A DNA stretch of 64,000 nt from Mycolicibacter senuensis (GTDB lineage Bacteria; Actinomycetota; Actinomycetes; Mycobacteriales; Mycobacteriaceae), in the NCBI RefSeq assembly GCF_002101885.1, contig NZ_LQPS01000039.1, positions 124,001 through 188,000 of the forward strand. The letters are read 5' to 3'. Under the pieces are notes generated by a model that worked only from the letters and a program-made list of their open reading frames with translations, had not been told where the DNA came from and did not search any database. Below, piece after piece: positions 1 to 9,300 of the stretch. The position numbers and the translations under genes are program-made. Position 1 is the first letter of the stretch, and each line of letters starts with the position of its first letter.

Positions 1-2376
1 GGTGCGCTCGGCGGCGCGGCGACCAACGGAACCCAGGGCGCCGCAGGCGTTGGCGGTGTCGGCGGCGTCGGTGGTGCCGGTGGTGACGCCGGGCGCGGCG
101 GTAACGGCGGCGACGGTGCCGGCGGCGGCAGCGACCTCGTCGCCGGTGTCGGTGGTGACGGTGGCAGCGGCGGTTACGCCGGCATCGGCGGTGCGGGCGG
201 CAACGGCGGCGTCGGCGGTAACAACACCATCGCGGCCGACGGCAAGGCCGGCGCGGCCGGCGACATGGCCACCGGTCACGGCGGTCACGGCGGTAAGGGC
301 GGCAGTGGTGTCCTGATCGGCGGTGTCGCGCAGGCCGGCGGCGCCGGTGGTAGCGGCGGCGACGCCGGCACGATCGGTAACGGCGGCGCCGGCGGCGCCG
401 GCGGTGCGGGTGCCACCGGCACTAGCGGAACCGCTGATGGTTCCGGTAACGGCACCGACGGCATCAGCGGCGCCTACGGCGGCCAGGGCGGCGACGGTGG
501 AGACGGCGGTACGCAATCGGGTAACGCCGGTGTCGGTGGTGCCGGTGGCAGCGGTGGCAGCGGTGGCAACGGTGGCAACGGTGTCACCGGTACCGGAGGT
601 GCTGGCGGTGGTCACGGCGGCTCGGGCGGCGACGCCGGTGCCGGTGGTGCCGGTGGTGCCGGTGGCAGCGCCACCGGTGGTGCCGCCGGTCAAGGCGGTG
701 CCGGCGGCAATGCCGGCAATGCGGGCAACGGTGGTACCGGTGCGGCTGGTTCCGGCGGCGGGGTCGACCACACGGCCGGGGCCGGCGGAAACGGCGGTGA
801 CGGTGGTGACCGCGCCGAAGCCGGGACCGGTGGTGAAGGCGGTACGGGCCAGGGTGGGCCGGCGGCCGACGGCAACGACGGAGCTCTCGGGATCGGCGGT
901 AACGGCGGTGCCGCGGGTAAGGGCGGTACCGGCCAGATGCTCGCCGACGGGTTCGCCCAGACCGGTGGCAACGGTGGCCAGGGTGGCGCGGCCGGAACGA
1001 TCGGCCAGGGCGGTGCAGGTGGCGACGGCGGCGCCGGCGCGGCGGGCACCCACGGGATCACCGAGGGATCCGGTGACGGCACCAATGGCGTGGGTGGCGG
1101 CGACGGTGGCGCCGGCGGAAACGGCGGTGCCGGCGGCACCCAGTCCGGCAATGGTGGCAACGCCGGTATCGGCGGTGCCGGCGGTGCCGGCGGTAACGGC
1201 GGCGACGCGGCCGACGGCACGGCGGGTATCGACGCGGCTGTGGGCAGCGGCGGCGACGGCACCGACGGTGGCGACGCCGCAGGCACGGCCGGTGACGGTG
1301 CGGACGGCGGTACCGGCGGCAACGGTGGCGTCGGCGGTGCGGCGACCAACGGCATAGCGGGTGTCGACGGGGTCGGCGGCACGGGCGGTAACGGTGGCTC
1401 CGCGGGTAACGCCGGTGACGGCGGCCGCGGCGGCCACGGTGCCGCCGGTGGCGGCGGTGCCGTGGCCGGGTCCGGCGGTGACGGCGGCGACAGCTCCAGC
1501 GTCGCCGGTAACGCCGGTACCGGCGGGGCCGGCGGCTGGAACGCCGACAACACCGTGCAGGCCGACGGCGGAAACGCGGGCGCAGCCGGTAGCACCGGCA
1601 ACGGTGGCGCCGGCGGTAACGGCGCCACGGGCAGCAACGCCACCAGTGGGGCGGCCGCCCAGGCCGGTGGCGACGGTGGCGCCGGCGGCGACGCGGCACT
1701 CAACGGCAACGGCGGTGCGGGAGGCAAGGGCGGCGCCGGCGGCAACGGTTTGATCGGTACCGCAGGCAACACCGGTTCCACCGGTGGCTCGAAAGCTACC
1801 GGCGGCGTGGGCGGCAATGGCGGTGCCGGGACGGCCGGCGCGGCCGGCGGCCAGGGCGGCGCCGGCGGTGCCAGTGGCACCGAGTCCGGCAACTCCGGCG
1901 CCGGCGGTACCGGCGGCGCCGGCGGCACCGGCGGCAACGGCGGCAACGGCGGCACCGGCGGTACGGGCGGTAGCGGCTCGAAGGGCAACACCGCCGGGAA
2001 CGGCGGGCTCGGCGGCAACGGCGGCACCGGTGGTACCGGTGGGGTCTCCGGCAGCGGCGGGGCCGGCGGTGATCTCCGTAACGGCACCGGTGTCGCGGGC
2101 GGCAACGGGGCCGATGGGGCCGACGGTGCCGGCGGCAAGGGTGGCACCGGCGGTAAGGGTGGCATCGGCGGCAACGGCAGCACCGGTAAGAACGGCTGGT
2201 CGGCAGGTGCCGGCGGCCAGGGCGGCACCGGTGGTGCCGGCGGGGCCAGTGGTTCGGGCGAGTCCGGTCTGTCCGGTTCTGGCGGTGCGGCGGGCGGCAA
2301 GGCCAGCGGTACCGACAGTGCTACCCCCGGCCAGGGCGGCGCAGGCGGTGCAGGCGGCAAGGGCGGCGGATCATGA
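1..2376 (+). CDS. PGRS glycine-repeat protein, 5' part outside window
   Basis: Frame 1 is open from the first base to a TGA at 2374-2376 and reads almost entirely as GGx/GGA tandem repeats (GGAGG, GGNGG) of the mycobacterial PGRS type. The N-terminus lies upstream, so a PE domain or a signal-type N-terminus cannot be told apart. A longer-period pattern is visible: a marker of the form T-x-S-G-N recurs near 507, 1135 and 1873, roughly every 630-740 bases. Rarer residues (WNADNT, LIGGVAQAGG) occur once per unit, as in the large PGRS gene downstream. The family is cell-surface or secreted and its function is mostly unknown. The overlapping frames on both strands are shadows of the repeat. Confidence 0.93.
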   Translation, partial: GALGGAATNGTQGAAGVGGVGGVGGAGGDAGRGGNGGDGAGGGSDLVAGVGGDGGSGGYAGIGGAGGNGGVGGNNTIAADGKAGAAGDMATGHGGHGGKGGSGVLIGGVAQAGGAGGSGGDAGTIGNGGAGGAGGAGATGTSGTADGSGNGTDGISGAYGGQGGDGGDGGTQSGNAGVGGAGGSGGSGGNGGNGVTGTGGAGGGHGGSGGDAGAGGAGGAGGSATGGAAGQGGAGGNAGNAGNGGTGAAGSGGGVDHTAGAGGNGGDGGDRAEAGTGGEGGTGQGGPAADGNDGALGIGGNGGAAGKGGTGQMLADGFAQTGGNGGQGGAAGTIGQGGAGGDGGAGAAGTHGITEGSGDGTNGVGGGDGGAGGNGGAGGTQSGNGGNAGIGGAGGAGGNGGDAADGTAGIDAAVGSGGDGTDGGDAAGTAGDGADGGTGGNGGVGGAATNGIAGVDGVGGTGGNGGSAGNAGDGGRGGHGAAGGGGAVAGSGGDGGDSSSVAGNAGTGGAGGWNADNTVQADGGNAGAAGSTGNGGAGGNGATGSNATSGAAAQAGGDGGAGGDAALNGNGGAGGKGGAGGNGLIGTAGNTGSTGGSKATGGVGGNGGAGTAGAAGGQGGAGGASGTESGNSGAGGTGGAGGTGGNGGNGGTGGTGGSGSKGNTAGNGGLGGNGGTGGTGGVSGSGGAGGDLRNGTGVAGGNGADGADGAGGKGGTGGKGGIGGNGSTGKNGWSAGAGGQGGTGGAGGASGSGESGLSGSGGAAGGKASGTDSATPGQGGAGGAGGKGGGS

Positions 2377-2388
2377 TGATCCGCCGCC
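2362..2388. terminator. Hairpin between convergent genes
   Basis: A 13-bp perfect inverted repeat (GGCGGCGGATCAT and ATGATCCGCCGCC, one base between) spans the PGRS stop codon. It sits between that gene and the convergent acyltransferase. There is no U-tract, as is common for mycobacterial terminators, so bidirectional termination is inferred. Confidence 0.6.
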
Positions 2389-2402
2389 CCCGGCGACCGG
2401 CG

Positions 2403-3032
2403 TCAGGCCTCTGCGCTGTAGATCGGAACGTCCTCGGGTGTTCTCGGCCAGGCGAACAGCGCGATCCGCTGGTTCCACTTCGGTACGAAGTGTTCGCCGA
2501 GGAACGCCCCGTTCCGCCGCTCCCAGGCGCGGCGTCCGAGGGAATTCACGTCGGCGTGGGTGTCTCCGATGATCCGTCGGCACTGCGGTTCGACATCGAA
2601 TACGCCGTCGACAAGCGCGCGGAAGAGGATGATCCCGTGCCCGCGCTTGAGCATGTCGAACTCACCGAAGGCGATATGCAACCCCACGTCGTAGGGATCG
2701 GCGTCATAAAGGGTGGAGACGTCATCCTGGGCGGCCCGGAACAGCTCCATGTAGGCCATCGGCTGGCCGTCGATGCTGATGACGTACGGCCGGGAGTAGT
2801 TGCCCTGGAACTGAATTCCCAGGTGTTGGCGCCACTGATCGGCCGGGTAGTCGTAGTGCCACGTCTCGGCCAGATGCGGGCGGTTCATCCAGTCGGAGAT
2901 CAGCTCCGCGTCGGCGTTCGGGTCTGCGAAACGCACGCTGTACGGGTCCGGGAATACCGGCAGCGGCGGCGCCGGAACCGCGCGAACCTCGGCGGACACG
3001 TTAGCCAGTTGCCGCGCCATCAGCGCACTCAT
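2403..3032 (-). CDS. MbtK-like GNAT acyltransferase, copy 1
   Basis: This 209-residue protein resembles MbtK (Rv1347c), the GNAT-fold enzyme that acylates the lysine side chain during mycobactin synthesis. Shared blocks are ISDWMNRPHLAETW, RQHLGIQFQG, YDADPYDVGLH, CRRIIGD and FLGEH. The His of the GLH block and the Asp of the IIGD block correspond to the catalytic residues proposed for Rv1347c. The start is placed at 3032 because this ATG overlaps the stop of a 15-codon leader ORF (ATGA). An in-frame extension to 3182 lacks a ribosome binding site. It is one of two paralogues in the window, each lying just downstream of and convergent with a PGRS gene. The substrate is unknown; it may or may not act on a siderophore. 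Confidence 0.85.
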   Translation of the reverse strand: MSALMARQLANVSAEVRAVPAPPLPVFPDPYSVRFADPNADAELISDWMNRPHLAETWHYDYPADQWRQHLGIQFQGNYSRPYVISIDGQPMAYMELFRAAQDDVSTLYDADPYDVGLHIAFGEFDMLKRGHGIILFRALVDGVFDVEPQCRRIIGDTHADVNSLGRRAWERRNGAFLGEHFVPKWNQRIALFAWPRTPEDVPIYSAEA

Positions 3033-3076
3033 GGCGCACCCGAACCCGTTATCGCTGAAGCGGTTTCGGTAATCAT
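3029..3076 (-). CDS. 15-codon leader ORF of acyltransferase copy 1
   Basis: The peptide MITETASAITGSGAP starts 8 bases after a perfect AGGAGG (3085-3090). Its TGA overlaps the acyltransferase ATG by the ATGA arrangement. The same arrangement upstream of the second acyltransferase encodes MATETTSATTDSAAP, identical at 10 of 15 positions with the same length and geometry. This supports real translation and coupling to the downstream gene. The acyltransferase has no ribosome binding site of its own. I know of no named family. Confidence 0.62.
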   Translation of the reverse strand: MITETASAITGSGAP

Positions 3077-3084
3077 TAGAGGTT

Positions 3085-3144
3085 CCTCCTGGGGTTCCGT
3101 TGACGGCAACGCCGTCGTCAATGGGCTTGCCAATGATGCCACGT
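3085..3144 (-). promoter_or_regulatory. Conserved 5' leader with RBS and small hairpin, copy 1
   Basis: About 60 bases ending in the AGGAGG are roughly 83% identical to 13185-13244 upstream of the second acyltransferase, and similarity stops abruptly beyond. Both copies can form a short hairpin (CGGC-GTT-GCCG here, CGGC-GCT-GCCG in the other), where the changed base falls in the loop. It is probably the transcribed leader, possibly with regulatory structure. Confidence 0.55.
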
Positions 3145-3211
3145 GCACTTGCGGGTGTCAGCGTCGAAATGCCGAACGACACGGCCCGAGCACCCGTCCG
3201 AATTTCCCCAG

Positions 3212-3233
3212 CGGTGCTGAGACGTCAGCACCG
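3212..3233. promoter_or_regulatory. Palindrome in divergent promoter region
   Basis: CGGTGCTGA and TCAGCACCG form perfect 9-bp arms around GACG. The palindrome lies between the divergent acyltransferase and the giant PGRS gene. It could be an operator for either gene. No counterpart is visible upstream of the second acyltransferase. Confidence 0.4.
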
Positions 3234-3304
3234 TTAAACAACTCAAAAACTTGATCCGAGAAGACATCACCGACATGGGTTCGTCGCAGAATAGGGAGTC
3301 CCGC

Positions 3305-6300
3305 ATGACTGACAAGCAGCACCGCGCAGGGCGTCGTGGTTTGACTGGCGTGGTTCGCCGCGGGGGTGGCCGGGTGGCGGCTGCCGGTAGTGCGGTGGGG
3401 GCGTTTTTGGCGTTTGGGATGGCGCCGTTGGCGGCTGCGCCGGTGGCCAAGGCTGATGATCTGGATTGGGTTGTTGACCTGGTTGGTGCGGATTTGGTTG
3501 GGGCGTTTGGGGATTTGGGTCAGGGGGCGTCGTGGGAGACGTTGTTTGATCTGGATGCTTGGGGGCCGTTGCTGTCCAATGTGGGGTTGAGTTTTGATGC
3601 CTCGGTGGCGGATGTGCCGGGTTCGGCTGCGGCTGATGACTGGTTTGGGTCGTTGTTCTATGAGCCGTTCCATGAGTTGGGGCAGGCCTGGATTCTGAGT
3701 CCGTTCGGGTCGGCGGTCAATGACTTCATCAATATTTTCGGTTTCGGTCAGATTCTGATCGGTAATGGTGCTGATGGTGTTGATGGCGGCACGCTGGCTG
3801 AGGCTGCTGGTGGTGCTGGTGGGTTGTGGTTCGGTGATGGTGGTGCCGGCGGGACGTCGCTTGATGGCATCGGTGGTGCCGGTGGCGCCGCGGGGATGTT
3901 CGGTGATGGTGGCGCCGGCGGTGCGGGCCTGTCCGGTGGTTCTGGTGGCGCCGGTGGTGCTGGTGGCTGGTGGATGGGTGTTGGTGGTGACGGCGGCGCC
4001 GGTGGTGAGTTGGGTGGCCATGGTGGTGCCGGCGGTAACGCCCTCGGGTTTATGTACGGCGTTGGTGGTGCCGGTGGTGATGGCGGTGATGGCCTGGCGG
4101 GTCTGGCCGGGGCGGCCGGGGCGGCCGGTATGGCCGGAATTGCTGGTGACAATGGTGGTGCCGGCGGTAATGGTGGTGCCGGTGGTAAGGGTTCGTGGTT
4201 CATCGGTTCTGGTGGCGCTGGCGGCAATGGTGGTGTCGGCGGTAATGGTGGTGCCGGTGGTGACGGTGGCGACGGTGTGGATGCCACGACCGCTGGTGGT
4301 GCTGGTGGCGATGCTGGTGATGGTGGCAATGGTGGTGCCGGCGGTGCGGCCGGTAAAGCGGGTGTCGGGGGCTCGGGTGGCTTGATCGGTAGCTCCGGTG
4401 CCACGGGCACTGGTGGTGCTGCTGGTGTTGGTGGTGACGCCGGTGCCGGTGGCAATGGTGGTGCCGGCGCTGATGGTGATGCCACGACTATCGATGGTGG
4501 CGCTGGTGGTGCTGGTGGTAACGCGGGTGTGGCCGGTGCCGGTGGTGCGGCGGCGACCAGTGGCGGTAATGGTGGTGCTGGTGGTGACGGGTTCAGCGCG
4601 ATCATCGCTGGTGAGTCCGGTGGTGCTGGTGGTGCCGGTGGTGATGCCGGCAACCTGGGCAATGGTGGCGCTGGTGGCGCGGGTGGTGACGGTGCGGCTG
4701 GCCTGGCTGGTTCCACGGATGTCGATGGTGAGGGCATCACGGGTCAGGCCGGTGGCAATGGTGGTGCTGGTGGTGCTGGTGGTGCTGCCGGTTCGGATGC
4801 CGGTGATGGTGGCGCCGGTGGTGCCGGCGGTAATGCCGGTTCTGGTGGTGCCGGTGGTGTTGGCGCGAATGGCGCCACGGGTGCCGATGCTGCCGCTGGT
4901 AGTGGTGAAGACGGTGCTGCCGGTGGTGACGCGAGCAGTAATGGTGGTGCCGGTGGTGCCGGTGGTGTCGGCGGCGATGGTGGTGTCGGTGGTGCGTCGA
5001 CGCACGGCAACGCCGGTGCGCATGGTGTCGGTGGTCTCGGTGGTGACGGCGGCGCTGGTGGTGCGGCGGGCAATGGTGGCGATGGTGGTGCCGGTGCCGG
5101 TGGTGGCACCGAAGCCGCGGCCGGTGCCGGTGGTAAGGGCGGTGCCTCTGATGGTGCCGGTGGTGCCGGGGGTGCTGCTGGTGCCGGTGGCTCCAGTGGC
5201 GGATCGCAGGCCGCGTCGGGTCAGGCGGGTGCCGATGGTGCCGCGGGCAATGGCGGTAATGGTGGTACCGGTGGGCATGGCGAGGTGCTCGGTGATGGCA
5301 CGGTGCAGGCCGGTGGTGTCGGTGGCGACGGTGGTGATGCCGGCGAGGTCGGTAACGGTGGTAACGGTGGTACCGGCGGCCAGGGCGCGACCGGTGCCGC
5401 CGGCACGACAAACATCAGTGGTGACGGCACGACGGGCGACACGGGTGGCGCCGGTGGTGCCGGTGGTACCGGTGGTGCCGGTGGCACCATCTCGGGCAAC
5501 GGCGGCGCCGGCGGCGCTGGCGGCGTAGGCGGCACCGGCGGTGCCGGTGGAACCGGCTTCGACGGCCAGGCCGGACTCGACGCCACCGAGGGCAGCGGCG
5601 ACAGCGGCACCGCCGGTATCGATGGTGGACACGGTGGCGACGGTGGCGCTGGCGGCGTCGGCGGCCAGGGTGGTGCCGGAGGTACTGCGACCGCGGGTGA
5701 CGCCGGTGTGCAGGGCGAGGGCGGCCAGGGCGGCGTCGGCGGTGCGGCCGGCAGCGCCGGCAACGGCGGCCGCGGCGGTGACGGCGCGGGCGGCGGCAAT
5801 AACGCCACCGCCGGATCCGGCGGCGAGGGCGGCAGCGGTGGTAACCGCGGCACGGCCGGCGCCGGTGGCGCCGGTGGCTGGAACGCAGACAGCACCACGC
5901 AGGCTGGCCAGGGCGAGTCCGGAGCCGAGGGTGGCGGCGGCAACGGCGGTGCGGGCGGCCGCGGCGGCGACGGTGAGCTGCTCGCCGGCGACATCGCTCA
6001 GGCCGGTGGCGCCGGCGGCAACGGTGGCGCGGCGGGCAGCGACGGCGACGGTGGCGTCGGTGGTGACGGCGGTAGCGGCGCTTCGGCTGTCGACGGGACC
6101 ACCGTCGGTATCGACGGCACCACCGGTGGGTCCGGTGCGGCCGGCGGTAACGGCGGCGTGGGCGGTGCCGGTGGTACGAACTCCGGTAACGGTGGCGATG
6201 GTGGCGCCGGCGGCCAGGGCGGTGCCGGTGGTGACGGTGGCGCGGCAGACGATGCCCCCTTCCTTGACAGCGCGGGCGGCAACGGTGGCGGTGCGGGCGC

Positions 6301-9300
6301 CGGCGGCGCGGGCGGCAACGGCGGGTCCGGCGGTGCGGCCGCTGCTGGGACCGGTGGCAACGGTGGTGCCGCCGGCAACGGCGGCGATGCCGGCATCGCG
6401 GCAGTAGGCGGCCAGGGCGGTGGTGGTGGTGGCGGCACCAACGCCGGTAACGGCGGTAATGGTGGCGACGGCGCCGTCGGTGGCGCGGCAGGTGACTTCG
6501 GGATCGGTGGACTCGGCGTCGATGCGGATGCCGATGGTGCCGATGGTGCCGATGGCACAGCGGGCACCCACGCCGACGGCGCCGACGGTGGTCGTGCCGG
6601 TGACGGATACGGCTTGATCGCCGGGACCAACACCGGCCAGGGCGGCGGCACCGGTGGTAACGGCGGCAATGCGGGCGCGGTCGGCAACGGCGGCTTCGGC
6701 GGCACCGGTGGCCAGGGTGCGACAGTGGATGGCATCACCGACACCGACGGCAACGGCACCCATGGTGCCGAAGGCGGCCTAGGCGGCGATGGCGGCCAGG
6801 GTGGTGCCGGCGGCACCATCTCCGGCCACGGCGGCCACGGCGGCTTCGGCGGTGTCGGCGGTCACGGTGGCGCCGGCGGAGCGGGTGCGGACGCCACGAT
6901 CGCAGACACCGACGGCGGTCACGGCGGCAACGCCGGTGCCGGTGGTAACGGCGGTAACGGCGGCCAGGGCGGCACGGCCACCAATGGCACCGGCGGTGTC
7001 GGCGGCACTGCCGGGTGGGGCGGCAACGGCGGGGTCGCCGGCAACGGCGGCCAGGGCCTCGGCGGCGGCACCGGTGCCACCGCCGGCAACGGCGGAAATG
7101 GTGGTAACGGCGCCGATGGTGGCCTGATGGGCAACGTCGGCACCGGTGGAACCGGCACCACCGACGGCGCCGACGGCAGCCTCGGCCTCGACGGAATCGC
7201 CAGCGACGGTGGCACCGGAGGCAACGGTGGTGCGGGCGAGGGCCTGATCACCGGAACCGAAATCGGTCAGGGTGGCGGTAACGGCGGCACCGGTGGCAAC
7301 GCGGCAACGTTCGGCAACGGTGGTGCCGGTGGCACCGGTGGTCTCGGCGCGACGGTAAACGGCATCACCGGCGGTGATGGCAACGGCACCGACGGTGCGC
7401 TCGGTGGTGCCGGCGGTAACGGTGGAACCGGTGGTCTCGGTGGCACCACGTCCGGTAACGGTGGCGTTGGCGGCAACGCCGGGCGCGGCGGCAACGGCGG
7501 TGACGGCGGAGCGGGCGCCGACGCAACGGCCGCCGACACCGATGGCGGCAACGGCGGTAACGCCGGGGCCGGCGGCGTCGGCGGTAACGGCGGTAAGGGC
7601 GGTGCGGCCACCGACGGCACCGGTGGCAACGGCGGTAACGCCGGCGACGGCGGCGATGCCGGCACGGCAGGCGCCGGCGGTACCGGTCTCGGCGGCGGCG
7701 GCGGTGCCAATGCGGGCGCGGGCGGTACCGGTGGCAATGGTGCCGACGGAGGCCTGGCGGGCCTCGTCGGGCTCCCCGGATACGGCAGTGCCGAAGGCGC
7801 GGCCGGCGCCGCCGGTATTGACGGTGCCGGCAGCGACGGTGGTGCCGGCGGCAATGGTGGTGTCGGCGCAGGGCTGATCGCCGGCACCGACACCGCCCAG
7901 GCCGGCGGTAGCGGCGGCCTGGGCGGTAACGCCGCATCGGTCGGCACCGGCGGCGCCGGCGGTAACGGCGGCGCGGGCGCGGCCGGCGATGACGGGATCA
8001 CCGACCTCGACGGCCATGGCACCAATGGCACCAACGGCGGCGCGGGCGGCGTCGGCGGCGTGGGCGGCGAGGGCGGCTCGATCTCCGGCGACGGCGGCGC
8101 GGGCGGTCTGGGCGGCGCGGGCGGCGCCGGCGGTAACGCCGGCCACGGCGCCAACGGCATCAACGGCACCCCGGTCACTTCGGGCAGCGGTGCATCCGGT
8201 GCCCACGGAACGGACGGCGGTAACGGCGGCGTCGGCGGTAACGGCGGCGTCGGCGGTACCGGCGGCGTCGGCGGCGGTGCCACCAACGGAAACACCGGCG
8301 CCGAAGGATCCGGTGGCCTCGGTGGCAACGCCGGTAACGCCGGTAATGCCGGCAACGGCGGGCGCGGCGCCGATGGCAGCGGCGGCGGCAGCAACGCCGT
8401 GGCGGGCTCCGGTGGTAACGGTGGCCACGGCGGTGAGCGCGGCACTGCGGGCACGGCCGGCGAAGGCGGCTGGAATGCCGGCAACACCACCCAGGCAGCT
8501 AGCGGGGCCGCCGGAACCGCGGCCATCGGCGGCAACGGCGGCGCGGGCGGCAAGGGCGGCACCGGTGCGCTGCTCGCCGATGGCACAGCGCAGGTCGGCG
8601 GCGCCGGCGGTGACGGCGGTGACGCCGGGTCGGTCGGCCACGGCGGCGCCGGGGGTAACGGTGGTGCCGGTGCGGCCGGCGCTACCGGATCGACGGCGCT
8701 GGCCAACGGCGGAGCCGGTGGAGACGGTGCGGCCGGTGGCAACGCGGGCAGCGGCGGCAAGGGCGGCTCGATCTCCGGCAACGGCGGCCTCGGCGGCGTC
8801 GGCGGCGCAGGCGGTAACGGCGGCACCGGCGGTGCGGGCGTGGAAGGTCTCGCGGGCGCCGACGCGGCAGCCGGCAGTGGCGGCAATGGTGGCGACGGCA
8901 CCGATGGTGGTAACGGAGGCGCCGGTGGTTCCGGTGGTGACGGTGGTAACGGTGGCCAGGGCGGCAGCGCGACCAACGGCACCGCGGGCCTCGACGGCGC
9001 CGGCGGCATCGGTGGAAACGGTGGTGCGGCCGGCGCCGCGGGCGACGGCGGCCGCGGTGGTCACGGCGCCGGTGGCGGTGCCGACGACACCGCCGGGCAC
9101 GGCGGCAATGGTGGCGCCGGTGGCGATCGCTCCACCGGGGGCGCCGCAGGCCAGGGCGGCCTGAACGGTGACGGTGTCACCTACCGGGCCGACGGTGTGG
9201 CCGGCGGAGACGGCGGCGGCGGCGATGGTGGCGCCGGCGGCAACGGTGGTAGCGGCGGGCTGCTGGCTGACGGTGTGACCGGTCAGGCCGGCGGCTATGG

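Noticed and set aside
690..2360. Long proline-rich reading frames on the minus strand opposite the PGRS genes (also 3158-6763 and 6779-12355)
   Set aside because: They are antisense shadows of GGx repeats; their composition (Pro/Ala or Thr/Ala only) simply mirrors the glycine codons and no start signals are present.
3033..3182. N-terminal extension of acyltransferase copy 1 (and 13133-13471 for copy 2)
   Set aside because: The in-frame extension is partly conserved, but an alternative frame has a perfect RBS, an ATG, equal length in both copies and an ATGA overlap. The apparent conservation is a by-product of the leader and untranslated region.
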